A model generated the notes under the pieces. It was not told the DNA's origin. It did no database searches and saw only the letters and a program-made list of their open reading frames with translations. A program made the position numbers and the translations under genes. From the NCBI GenBank assembly GCA_902493145.1, contig CABUOA010000031.1, positions 1 to 22,420 on the forward strand: DNA of 22,420 nucleotides. Reading direction: 5' to 3'. Shown here piece by piece: positions 14,039-21,699 of the stretch (positions are counted from its first letter, which is position 1; every line of letters starts with the position of its first letter). This DNA is from an uncultured Collinsella sp. (GTDB taxonomy: Bacteria > Actinomycetota > Coriobacteriia > Coriobacteriales > Coriobacteriaceae).

Positions 14039-15475
14039 CTACAGTTCCAACTCGTTGAGCCTTAAGATCGCCACGATATAGATCTTGAGCGCCTGCTTGA
14101 GTTGTTCCTCGTTGGCACACTCGTTGGGGCCGTGCATCTGGCCGCCCCATGCGGGCAGCTCCAGGCCGGTCTCCTCGGGGCCAAACGAGACGGCGCGGGC
14201 AAAGTTGCGTGCGTACGTGCCACCGCCCATGGCGAAGGGCTCGGCATGCTTACCCGTAAACTCGTTATAGGTGTCAATCAGCGCCTTCACGGCCGGGTCG
14301 TCTGCAGAGACCGAAAACGGCACCTTGGCACGACCCACACGGCACGTCACACCAAAGCGGCCCACGAGTGGCTCGAGCTGCTCGCGGATGGTATCGGCGC
14401 TCGTGCTGTCGGGGAAACGCACGTCAATGACCTGCTCAATGTGGCCATCCACCACGCGGATGACGCCGGGGTTGCACGTGAGCGGGCCAAACGCCGCGTT
14501 CGTCGCATCGATGCCCAGGCCACGACCATGGGCATCCGCGTGCACAAAGGCCAAGAACTTGACGAACTCGTGCTCGGCAGGCGTCAGCAGGCGCTCGTCA
14601 CGCGCACCAAACGCATCCTCGGCCTCGCGCAGATATGACACGATCAGGCCGACGGCATTGATCGTTCCATCGGGCATCGAGGCATGACCGCCAATGCCGT
14701 GGGCAAAAATCTGCGCATGGCCGTTATCGAGCGTCGTAATCTCCAGGCGGTCGGCATTCTCAACGGGTGCCGGCAGTTCATCGGCGGCAATCGCGAGCTC
14801 GCAGATAGACTGCGACGGAATGGCGTTGCTCGCCTCGGCACCGCTCCAGGACACAATGCGCCCGCCGTCGATCTTGGAGCTCACAAACGTCGCCCCAAAC
14901 TGGCCCTTCTCGGCATTGCAGACCGGGAACTCGGCATCGGGCGTAAACAGAAAGTCGGGGTTCGCGTGGTTCTCCAGATAATGGTGAACGTCGGACATGC
15001 CCACTTCCTCATCGCAGCCCAGCAGCGCACGGAAGGTGTAGCGCGGGGTAATACCGTGCTTGAGCAGGTAGGCGCCGGCGTAGAGCGACAGCACGGCAGG
15101 ACCCTTGTCGTCGATAACGCCGCGGCCGAGCAGCCAGCCCTCGCGACGCTCCATCGCAAACGGGTCGGTGTTCCAGCCGGGGCCGGCGGGCACCACGTCC
15201 ACATGGCAAATGGTCGCGATCTGCTTGTCGCCGCGGCCCGGGATATCGGCAATGCCCACATAGCCCTCGTCGTCGCTCGTCTGATAGCCGAGCTTTTGCG
15301 CAATGCCGAGCGCGCAATCGAGCGCGTCACGGACCGGGCGGCCAAACGGCGCGCTGGGCTCCGCATCGACAGAAACTGCCACGGACGGATAGCTCACCAG
15401 CTGCTCGATATCGGCGACGACATCTTCCCAGACCTCGTCGACGTACTCGGCAACGCTCTGCTCCACTTGATTCAT
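14039..15475 (-). CDS. pepV: PepV-type M20 metallodipeptidase
   Basis: A 478-residue cytoplasmic dipeptidase of the M20 (PepV/Sapep) family, which splits dipeptides with two Zn or Mn ions. CHVDVVPAGPGW (90-101) carries His91 and Asp93, and RGVIDDKGP (118-126) carries bridging Asp122. LLGCDEEVGMSD (151-162) has the catalytic Glu156 and Glu157, PDAEFPV (179-185) a further metal ligand, and AMGGGTYARNF and HGPNE near the C-terminus complete the site. Length is normal. Start ATG 15475 has AAGGAGG 6 bases upstream; the longer frame has none. It begins 54 bases after the HAD phosphatase stop and is probably co-transcribed with it. Confidence 0.93.
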   Translation of the reverse strand: MNQVEQSVAEYVDEVWEDVVADIEQLVSYPSVAVSVDAEPSAPFGRPVRDALDCALGIAQKLGYQTSDDEGYVGIADIPGRGDKQIATICHVDVVPAGPGWNTDPFAMERREGWLLGRGVIDDKGPAVLSLYAGAYLLKHGITPRYTFRALLGCDEEVGMSDVHHYLENHANPDFLFTPDAEFPVCNAEKGQFGATFVSSKIDGGRIVSWSGAEASNAIPSQSICELAIAADELPAPVENADRLEITTLDNGHAQIFAHGIGGHASMPDGTINAVGLIVSYLREAEDAFGARDERLLTPAEHEFVKFLAFVHADAHGRGLGIDATNAAFGPLTCNPGVIRVVDGHIEQVIDVRFPDSTSADTIREQLEPLVGRFGVTCRVGRAKVPFSVSADDPAVKALIDTYNEFTGKHAEPFAMGGGTYARNFARAVSFGPEETGLELPAWGGQMHGPNECANEEQLKQALKIYIVAILRLNELEL

Positions 15476-15529
15476 GGACGACCTCCTTACCAATGAGCGA
15501 CGAGCATGCCCGCCCCTCACATTGAGTTC

Positions 15530-16192
15530 TTATATAGCGAAAAGTTTAGCAAGCTCGGCCACCGAGTGCACCACCGCATCGGCGCCCGCCGCCTCATGCT
15601 CGCCCGGCGCCGCCGCGCCCGAATAGATGCCGACGCACGGCACGCCCATCGCGTGCGCGCCCTCCACATCGTTAAAGCGGTCGCCAATCATCACGGCCTC
15701 GTCGGCAGTCGAACCAAGCGCCGCCAGAGCGTCGCGGACCGAATCGGCCTTGGTCTCGCGCCCCTGAGGCGGATTCATGCCAACCACGACTTCGAACTGG
15801 CAAAGTCCCAGCTCATGCACCATGTCAATGCACTTTGCCTCCATGCGCGACGTCGCCACCGCCATGCGATGACCCTGGGCCGCCATCCCATCGAGCAGTT
15901 CGGGGACCCCGTCGAACACGGGATATTCCTCCGGTCCCAGCTCATCAAAAAAGGCGCGGTACTCATCGGCCACCACAAGCGACTCCTCGCGGGAAAAGCC
16001 ATAAAAGTCGTGAAAGCTCTTCCACAGCGGAGGCCCGATCATACGGCGCAAGTCACCCATCTGCGCCTCCGAAAACCCGCGCGCAGCCAGCGTCTTGCGC
16101 GTCGAGGTCATCACTGCCCGACCCGTATCGGCCACCGTGCCGTCAAAATCGAACAGCACAACCGGCCGCTCGCAAAGTTGCAATGCCGCCAT
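15530..16192 (-). CDS. HAD-family phosphatase (phosphoglycolate phosphatase-like)
   Basis: A 220-residue haloacid dehalogenase-fold hydrolase. Motif I is VLFDFDGTVAD, with nucleophile Asp15 and acid/base Asp17. Motif II is VATSR (Ser115), motif III is Lys148 in ETKAD, and motif IV is MIGDRFNDVEGA (Asp171, Asp175). The alpha-helical cap between residues 25 and 90 makes it a subfamily I enzyme like Gph or PpaX. The substrate cannot be told from sequence. ATG 16192 is preferred, with GAGGGG 6 bases upstream; an upstream GTG has no binding site. It leads the dipeptidase in the same direction. Confidence 0.88.
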   Translation of the reverse strand: MAALQLCERPVVLFDFDGTVADTGRAVMTSTRKTLAARGFSEAQMGDLRRMIGPPLWKSFHDFYGFSREESLVVADEYRAFFDELGPEEYPVFDGVPELLDGMAAQGHRMAVATSRMEAKCIDMVHELGLCQFEVVVGMNPPQGRETKADSVRDALAALGSTADEAVMIGDRFNDVEGAHAMGVPCVGIYSGAAAPGEHEAAGADAVVHSVAELAKLFAI

Positions 16193-16286
16193 CGGCACCC
16201 CTCTTCCCCAGTTGATGATTTCCACACCACCGCTTCAAACTGTTGACTATTCAACAATTGAACCTAGCAATGTAGAGCAACTCCAC

Positions 16287-16292
16287 TATACT
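16287..16292 (+). promoter_or_regulatory. -10 box of the degV promoter
   Basis: TATACT lies 57 bases before the degV ATG. No good -35 is found at 16-18 bases. Upstream, TTCAACAATTGAA (16249-16261) is a small inverted repeat in the divergent spacer shared with the HAD-pepV operon. Confidence 0.45.
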
Positions 16293-16348
16293 TGACGCAC
16301 TTTGCTCTCTGAAGGCGACGCGCAGGCGTCCCAACGAAAGGTGCAATT

Positions 16349-17209
16349 ATGTCTTTTGCCATCATAACCGACTCCACGTCGGACATCTCCCCCGCCCGTG
16401 CCCAAGAGCTCGGCATTTACGTGATTCCACTGCATGTGATTATCGAGGGCGAGGACCTGCTCGACCAGGTGCAGATCACCGCCGAGGAATACGTCGCCCG
16501 CATGGCCGGCTCTGAGCAGCTGCCGCACACCTCGCAGCCGAGCGCCGGCGAGTTCAAGGCACTCTTTGACCGTGTGCTCGCCGACGGCCACGACAGCGCC
16601 ATCTTTATCTCGCTGTGCAGCGAGTGGTCCGCCTGCTACGCCAACGCGTGCCAGGTGGCCGACACCCACGAGCTCGACGTGCGTTGCATCGATTCGCGCA
16701 CCGGTTCGGGTGCCGAGGGCCTGCTCGTGGAGTATGCGCTCGCCATGCGCGAGGACGGCCGCAGTCTGGACGAGACCGAGGCGCAGATCCGAGCGACCCT
16801 GCCCGACGCCCATCTGCTGCTGATTCCCCGCACGCTCGAGAACCTAGTCAAAAACGGCCGCGCCCCCAAGCTCGCCGGCCAGCTCACGCAGATGCTCAAC
16901 ATTCGCCTGGCCGTTTCGCCGGAGTGGAAATCGGGCGAGATCAAAGCCATCAAAAAGGGCCGCGGCGCCAAGCGCATCGTTGCGAACACCATGGCTGACT
17001 GCCTCGCATTTTTGGCGGAGCATCCGGGCTCAAGCGTGCGCGTGCTCACGACCGGCGCCGCCGAGGAGCAGGAACTTGTTAACCAGGCGCTCGCAGGCCG
17101 GGACTACGTAGACGCCGGCACCGGCCCCATCGGCTGCACCATCGCCACCCACGTAGGCGTCGATGCCATCGCCATCAGCTACTGCCCCCGCTATCAGCCC
17201 ATCCACTAG
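16349..17209 (+). CDS. DegV family fatty-acid-binding protein
   Basis: A 286-residue DegV protein. This family binds a fatty acid and, in Firmicutes, can hand it to the FakA kinase for phosphorylation. The N-terminus FAIITDSTSDIS and the ligand loop HTSQPSAGEF (60-69) are diagnostic; FISLCSEWSACYANA (about 90-104) and IDSRTGSGAEGLLV follow in the expected order. Domain 2 has GRAPKLAGQLTQMLNIRL and the C-terminal GPIGCTIATHVG. The start ATG 16349 has AAAGG 7 bases upstream. It is a single gene, divergent from the HAD-pepV pair and convergent with the toxin-antitoxin genes. No kinase gene is visible nearby. Confidence 0.92.
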   Translation: MSFAIITDSTSDISPARAQELGIYVIPLHVIIEGEDLLDQVQITAEEYVARMAGSEQLPHTSQPSAGEFKALFDRVLADGHDSAIFISLCSEWSACYANACQVADTHELDVRCIDSRTGSGAEGLLVEYALAMREDGRSLDETEAQIRATLPDAHLLLIPRTLENLVKNGRAPKLAGQLTQMLNIRLAVSPEWKSGEIKAIKKGRGAKRIVANTMADCLAFLAEHPGSSVRVLTTGAAEEQELVNQALAGRDYVDAGTGPIGCTIATHVGVDAIAISYCPRYQPIH

Positions 17210-17222
17210 GGGCACCTTTATC

Positions 17223-17289
17223 AGTTGCGGTGAAATAGGGACTGTTTTTGGCTTATCAGCCGCAAATCAATCCCTATTCCACCGCAACT
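17223..17289. terminator. Long intergenic hairpin between convergent genes
   Basis: Two 22-base arms (17223-17244 and 17268-17289), beginning AGTTGCGGTG and ending CACCGCAACT, pair except at two positions. The 23-base middle section folds again (TTTTTGGC near GCCGCAAAT). It sits 14 bases after the degV stop and 13 bases from the yafQ-like stop, so it can end both transcripts. Its build resembles the hairpin at 20298-20353. Confidence 0.6.
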
Positions 17290-17302
17290 TAGAAATCGGC
17301 AA

Positions 17303-17611
17303 TCAGCCCAGCGGACCTTGGAACAGCTCCTCGTGCGAGCCCATCCTGACCAGTCGAATCACCGGATTAGTCTTATGCGACAAGTAGAGAACGACCACAT
17401 CGACCAAGCCATCGGATAGATGGAAATCGATGTGGCCGTTGTAGTTGCCGCCCGGGTTTGAAAGCTCGTGGGCACCATATTCCGCGGGAAGCGATCCGTG
17501 AGCCGCAGGCTCTGCGACTGCCGCCTTAAACTCGGTTTTTAGCTGCGGATGGATGCGCATCGTCCGCTTGTAATCCGCCTTAAACTGAGCCTCGACCTTA
17601 ATCTCAAACAT
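17303..17611 (-). CDS. yafQ: YafQ-family mRNA interferase toxin
   Basis: A 102-residue RelE-superfamily toxin, expected to cut mRNA on translating ribosomes until bound by its antitoxin. The family pattern is present: an N-terminal FKADYKRTMRIHP helix, HEL at 48-50 followed by HIDFH (60-64), and the C-terminal LVRMGSHEELF, where His93 and Phe97 match the YafQ active site. The ATG lies 2 bases after the antitoxin stop, so the two are translationally coupled. Confidence 0.88.
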   Translation of the reverse strand: MFEIKVEAQFKADYKRTMRIHPQLKTEFKAAVAEPAAHGSLPAEYGAHELSNPGGNYNGHIDFHLSDGLVDVVVLYLSHKTNPVIRLVRMGSHEELFQGPLG

Positions 17612-17613
17612 CG

Positions 17614-17913
17614 CTAGTCCTCATCGAGGAACGACATCAGATTATCCACGCTGTCGAACGACGGGCTGTCGTCTGGCAGAATCCCCAACTCACGAGCCTC
17701 GGCGATCACCATGGCACGTCTCGTTGCCTCGTTGGGAACTTCGGACCGGCCCACAATCTCAAACGGAATCTTCCGCTGATTTACAAGCTGCCGAACAGCA
17801 AGGTTGAGATACGAATTGAGACTCAGGCCAACCGAATCCAAGAACTCTGTCGCCTGCTCTTTGAGTCCCTCTTCGATGCGAACCGTCGTAGGCTTAACCG
17901 TTGCAGTAGACAT
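17614..17913 (-). CDS. dinJ: DinJ/RelB-family antitoxin
   Basis: A 99-residue antitoxin. The first 50 residues are a ribbon-helix-helix DNA-binding domain (TTVRIEEGLKEQATEFLDSV, LSLNSYLNLAVRQLV). The remainder is an acidic, probably flexible segment that wraps the toxin and ends LMSFLDED. ATG 17913 has GGAGG 6 bases upstream. It is the first gene of the pair, so antitoxin is made before toxin, and it should repress its own promoter through the repeats at 17958-17986. Confidence 0.9.
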   Translation of the reverse strand: MSTATVKPTTVRIEEGLKEQATEFLDSVGLSLNSYLNLAVRQLVNQRKIPFEIVGRSEVPNEATRRAMVIAEARELGILPDDSPSFDSVDNLMSFLDED

Positions 17914-17943
17914 ACGCGACCTCCTCGCCTCGTCTTTTGCATC

Positions 17944-17986
17944 AGTATACCCAATTTGGATGGCATCCTGATGTTAGATAGCATCA
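17944..17986 (-). promoter_or_regulatory. Promoter and operator of dinJ-yafQ
   Basis: On the minus strand, TATACT (17949-17944) is the -10 box 30 bases from the dinJ ATG. Where the -35 should be lie the palindrome GGATGGCATCC (17958-17968) and the inverted repeat TGATG / CATCA (17969-17973 and 17982-17986). Spaced copies of a GATG/CATC half-site are what a ribbon-helix-helix antitoxin would bind. The repressor link is inferred. Confidence 0.55.
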
Positions 17987-18041
17987 GATTGCCGTTCACA
18001 TTACTTTAACCCACATTGCCGCAACGCCAGGAACGCTCGCC

Positions 18042-18800
18042 CTATATCAACCCGCTCAAAGCGATGTCGACGGCCTCGTTGAGGTCATCGGTGATGTGCA
18101 CCAGCTCCGGATCGAGCGGGCTGATCATGCCGGCATCCATCACCGGGCCGTTGAGCCAGTCGAGCAGGCCCTGCCAGTACTCGCTGCCCACCAGCACGAG
18201 CGGCATGCGCTTGACCTTGTGCGTCTGCACCAGCGTGAGGACCTCGAACATCTCGTCGAGCGTGCCAAAGCCGCCGGGGAACACGATGGCGCCCGAGCTG
18301 TATTTGACGAACATAGTCTTGCGCACAAAGAAGTAACGGAAGTCCATACCGAGGTTCACGTATTTGTTGAGCCCGTGCTCGTGCGGCAGCTCGATACCCA
18401 GACCGACCGATTTGCCGTTGACGCTCGCCGCTCCCCTATTGGCCGCCTCCATGATGCCGGGGCCGCCACCGGTGATGACCGCCACGCCTCGCTGGGCGAT
18501 CTTGCGCCCGACGGTGCGCGCCGCCTTGTAAAGCGGATCGGCCTTGGGCGTGCGGGCGCTGCCAAAGATGGTCACCGCGGGTCCAAGCTCGGCAAGCGCG
18601 CCAAAGCCATCGACAAATTCGGCCTGAATGCGCAGCACGCGCCAGGGGTCGGCGTGCAGCCAATCAGTCGATTCTTCGGGCGCCAGCAAGTTGGCGTACG
18701 TATTGTCCTTAGGAATCATGGGGCCGCGCATGACCACAGGGCCGCGGCGGTACGTCTCGTCGTAGGCCGGCTCGCCCTCGACGTTATCATTCTTCATCAT
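18042..18800 (-). CDS. LOG-family protein (TIGR00730-type Rossmann fold)
   Basis: A 252-residue LOG-family protein. Characterised members remove the ribose phosphate from nucleoside monophosphates (cytokinin riboside 5'-monophosphate phosphoribohydrolase); the bacterial substrate is often unknown. Hallmarks: VTIFGSAR (76-83), VITGGGPGIMEAANRGA (108-124), Arg160-Lys161 in FFVRKTMF, and the diagnostic FPGGFGTLDEMFE (174-186). The N-terminal 70 residues are a longer extension than in the shortest members. ATG 18800 has AGGAG 5 bases upstream, with a second ATG directly following. It lies downstream of tgt in the same direction but beyond a terminator, so it may have its own promoter, which I could not locate. 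Confidence 0.9.
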   Translation of the reverse strand: MMKNDNVEGEPAYDETYRRGPVVMRGPMIPKDNTYANLLAPEESTDWLHADPWRVLRIQAEFVDGFGALAELGPAVTIFGSARTPKADPLYKAARTVGRKIAQRGVAVITGGGPGIMEAANRGAASVNGKSVGLGIELPHEHGLNKYVNLGMDFRYFFVRKTMFVKYSSGAIVFPGGFGTLDEMFEVLTLVQTHKVKRMPLVLVGSEYWQGLLDWLNGPVMDAGMISPLDPELVHITDDLNEAVDIALSGLI

Positions 18801-18812
18801 GGGCACTCCTAT

Positions 18813-18861
18813 CGAAAAGAGAAACGGGCGGGGTCGACGCCATGCGTCAAACACCCGCCCG
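18813..18861 (-). terminator. Terminator between tgt and the LOG gene
   Basis: CGGGCGGG (18825-18832) pairs with CCCGCCCG (18854-18861), and the interior folds again as GACGC-CAT-GCGTC. On the minus strand the stem is followed by TTTCTCTTTTCG. It stands 150 bases after the tgt stop and just ahead of the LOG ribosome binding site. The stretch 18862-19010 holds no gene. Confidence 0.65.
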
Positions 18862-19010
18862 AACATCAACCATTCGGTATGGTACCCACGATGCATCAAG
18901 CGCTTGCAAGCTATCGGTCAGCGGTCGCGCAGACGGTGTTAGCGAACGTGATGACCGGCCGGCGCTCGCCCCTTGCCGTTGCCCGCGCTCTGCAAGCGCC
19001 CGCGCCGCTC

Positions 19011-20150
<1,140 letters not shown>

Positions 20151-20187
20151 AAACTGGAACTCCTTGGTTGCGGTTCATACGCAAACC

Positions 20188-20193
20188 ATTATA
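20188..20193 (-). promoter_or_regulatory. -10 box of the tgt promoter
   Basis: A consensus TATAAT on the minus strand lies 37 bases before the tgt ATG. No convincing -35 is seen at 17 bases (CGGTGC). Confidence 0.5.
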
Positions 20194-20297
20194 CGGGCAA
20201 CCCGCAAGAAGCACCGACTCGACAGAAACTGGCGCGAGGAGGATACGGCAGGGACACGGCAAATGAGCGTGAATTTTTGGACGCTTACCGGATGAGC

Positions 20298-20353
20298 GTG
20301 GATAATCTCCCACTTTTGCCCAAAGCACAGCCCAAAAACGGGAGATTATCCAC
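20298..20353. repeat. Long intergenic hairpin upstream of tgt
   Basis: GTGGATAATCTCCC (20298-20311) and its exact complement (20340-20353) extend inward through CTTTTG / CAAAAA, giving about 21 pairs with two mismatches and a 14-base loop. A short direct repeat ATGAGCGTG occurs at its left side. No T run follows, so it is not a standard terminator. The stretch 20200-20604 has no gene but is full of such structures. Confidence 0.6.
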
Positions 20354-20367
20354 TTTCATTCTGCGGG

Positions 20368-20396
20368 CACTCATTTAAGTACGTCCCCGATGAGTG
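20368..20396. repeat. Hairpin carrying TTTAAGTACGTCCC
   Basis: CACTCAT (20368-20374) pairs with ATGAGTG (20390-20396). The loop region contains TTTAAGTACGTCCC (20374-20387), one base different from the motif at 14006-14019, although the stems are unrelated. Confidence 0.5.
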
Positions 20397-20416
20397 GAGC
20401 TATTTACCAGCCACGC

Positions 20417-20455
20417 CAACGCCGATGTTTTGGCAACGCCGATGTTTTGACAACG
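20417..20455. repeat. Tandem 17-bp repeat, 2.3 copies
   Basis: CAACGCCGATGTTTTGG (20417-20433) is followed by CAACGCCGATGTTTTGA (20434-20450) and a partial CAACG. It is non-coding on both strands as far as I can see. Confidence 0.75.
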
Positions 20456-20462
20456 TCAGCGA

Positions 20463-20562
20463 GCGGTCACCAGGGCGAACAAATTGGCATGAAAAGAGGG
20501 CGGCATTGACCTTCTGGTCATGCCGCCCTCTTTGAATGACAAGTTGTCGCCCTGGTGACCGC
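20463..20562. repeat. Nested 100-base palindrome
   Basis: The outer arms GCGGTCACCAGGGCG (20463-20477) and its exact complement (20548-20562) continue through ACAA / TTGT after a single-base bulge. They enclose the separate terminator hairpin described next. A long cruciform or a processed RNA is conceivable; no such role is shown. Confidence 0.7.
20488..20533 (-). terminator. Terminator of the SDR gene
   Basis: AAAGAGGGCGGCATTGACC (20493-20511) pairs with the complement at 20516-20533, with one bulged T. On the minus strand it ends in CCTCTTTTCATG. It lies about 70 bases beyond the SDR stop and could also stop plus-strand transcripts (CCCTCTTTG). Confidence 0.75.
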
Positions 20563-20575
20563 GCAGCGTCGACCC

Positions 20576-20603
20576 GTTACGCGGTTTGGTAAAACCGCGT
20601 AAC
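20576..20603. repeat. Hairpin directly after the SDR stop
   Basis: GTTACGCGGTTT and its exact complement enclose GGTA. The structure begins one base past the SDR stop codon and has no T run. It may protect the mRNA 3' end or help termination together with the hairpin further on. Confidence 0.55.
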
Positions 20604-20604
20604 C

Positions 20605-21405
20605 CTACGGACGCTGGCCCATGCCACCCTCGAGGGTGACGGTCTCGCCGTTCATATACTTAAAGTCGGGACCGCAGAGCTGAACGACAACGCGGCCGAT
20701 TTCCTTCTCGACGTCGCCGTAGTGGCCAGCCGGCGGCATGTGGACGTTGGCCTTGAACGCCTCAGGATAGGCATCCTGGAAGTTCTCGAGCGCAGCGGTC
20801 CAAGCAAGCGGGCAAACGATATTGACGTTGATGCCGTCCTTGCCCCACTCGTTGGCAGCGACGCGGGTCAGACCGCGGATACCCTCCTTGGCAGCGGCGT
20901 AGCTGCACTGGCCATAGTTGCCAAACAGGCCGGCGCCCGAAGCAAAGTTGACCACGGAGCCCTTGGTCTCCTTCAGGTGCGGGTAGGCCTTCTGCATGTA
21001 CAGGTAGGTGGCATACAGACCGGAGTAAATGGCGAGGTTGAACTGGTCCATGGTGTGATCGGCGATCGTCACGCCCGAGGCGCTGGCCTGAGCGTTGTTG
21101 ACGACGGCGTCGATGCGGCCGAACTCCTCAATGGCCTTGTCGATGACGTTCTGGACGACAGCCTCGTTGTCCTGACCAGCCGAGACATCGGCCTGAACAG
21201 GCAGAACCTTGACACCGTACTCGGCCTCGAGGGATTCCTTGGCGGCCTCGAGCTTGGCAACGTTGCGGCCGGTGATGACGAGGTTCGCGCCCTCCTTGGC
21301 AAAAGCGATATCGATGCCGTAGCCGATGGAGCCGGCGGAACCGTCCTTGAGCGTGGCCTTGCCGCCGCCGGTGACGATCACGGTCTTACCAGTGAAAAGT
21401 CCCAT
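20605..21405 (-). CDS. SDR-family oxidoreductase
   Basis: A 266-residue short-chain dehydrogenase/reductase. The catalytic triad is Ser156 (NFASGAG), Tyr169 and Lys173 (SYAAAKEG), with VVNNAQAS at 101-108 in place of the usual NNAG. The cofactor loop is unusual: TGGG (12-15) is followed by an insertion before SIGYG (26-30), recalling the GxxxxxSIxxGI form of FabI enoyl reductases more than the classical TGxxxGIG. Arg47 after the second strand points to NADP(H). INVNIVCPLAW replaces the common CPG. Start ATG 21405 has AAAGGA 6 bases upstream. Substrate unknown. It is a single gene with a leader hairpin and its own terminators. Confidence 0.85.
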   Translation of the reverse strand: MGLFTGKTVIVTGGGKATLKDGSAGSIGYGIDIAFAKEGANLVITGRNVAKLEAAKESLEAEYGVKVLPVQADVSAGQDNEAVVQNVIDKAIEEFGRIDAVVNNAQASASGVTIADHTMDQFNLAIYSGLYATYLYMQKAYPHLKETKGSVVNFASGAGLFGNYGQCSYAAAKEGIRGLTRVAANEWGKDGINVNIVCPLAWTAALENFQDAYPEAFKANVHMPPAGHYGDVEKEIGRVVVQLCGPDFKYMNGETVTLEGGMGQRP

Positions 21406-21424
21406 ACAAAGTCCTTTCAAATCG

Positions 21425-21442
21425 CGACGGGCCCGCCCGTCG
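21425..21442 (-). promoter_or_regulatory. Hairpin in the SDR leader
   Basis: CGACGGGC and GCCCGTCG form an 8-bp inverted repeat with a 2-base centre about 20 bases before the SDR start, just ahead of the ribosome binding site. It could influence translation or be an operator. The rest of 21443-21693 shows no gene. Confidence 0.35.
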
Positions 21443-21699
21443 ACTGCGCGCATCCAACTTCACGCGCCAAAAGCTGACATGCAACTTTAGCGGGTTCAAG
21501 TGAAAAATAAAGCCCATGGCAGGCGAACGGTGCAACGTCTTTCGGCGAAGGGAATGTCAAGTAAAAATTGGATAGAGCGACCGAGTTTTTGTTAACGCAA
21601 CGAGTCATCGAACACGTTTTGAAACTTTGCTGCGGGGCGCGGGATGTCGGCGCGAGACTTTATCATAGGGTGACGAACAACGATGAGGAGCACATGCCT

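Noticed and set aside
14684..15496. A 270-codon plus-strand frame
   Set aside because: Antisense to the pepV-type dipeptidase, which has full catalytic motifs and a good start site.
20605..21405. The 7-beta-hydroxysteroid dehydrogenase known from Collinsella aerofaciens
   Set aside because: The sequence as I remember it differs throughout, including the glycine motif and the region around the catalytic Tyr, so only a general SDR call is supported.
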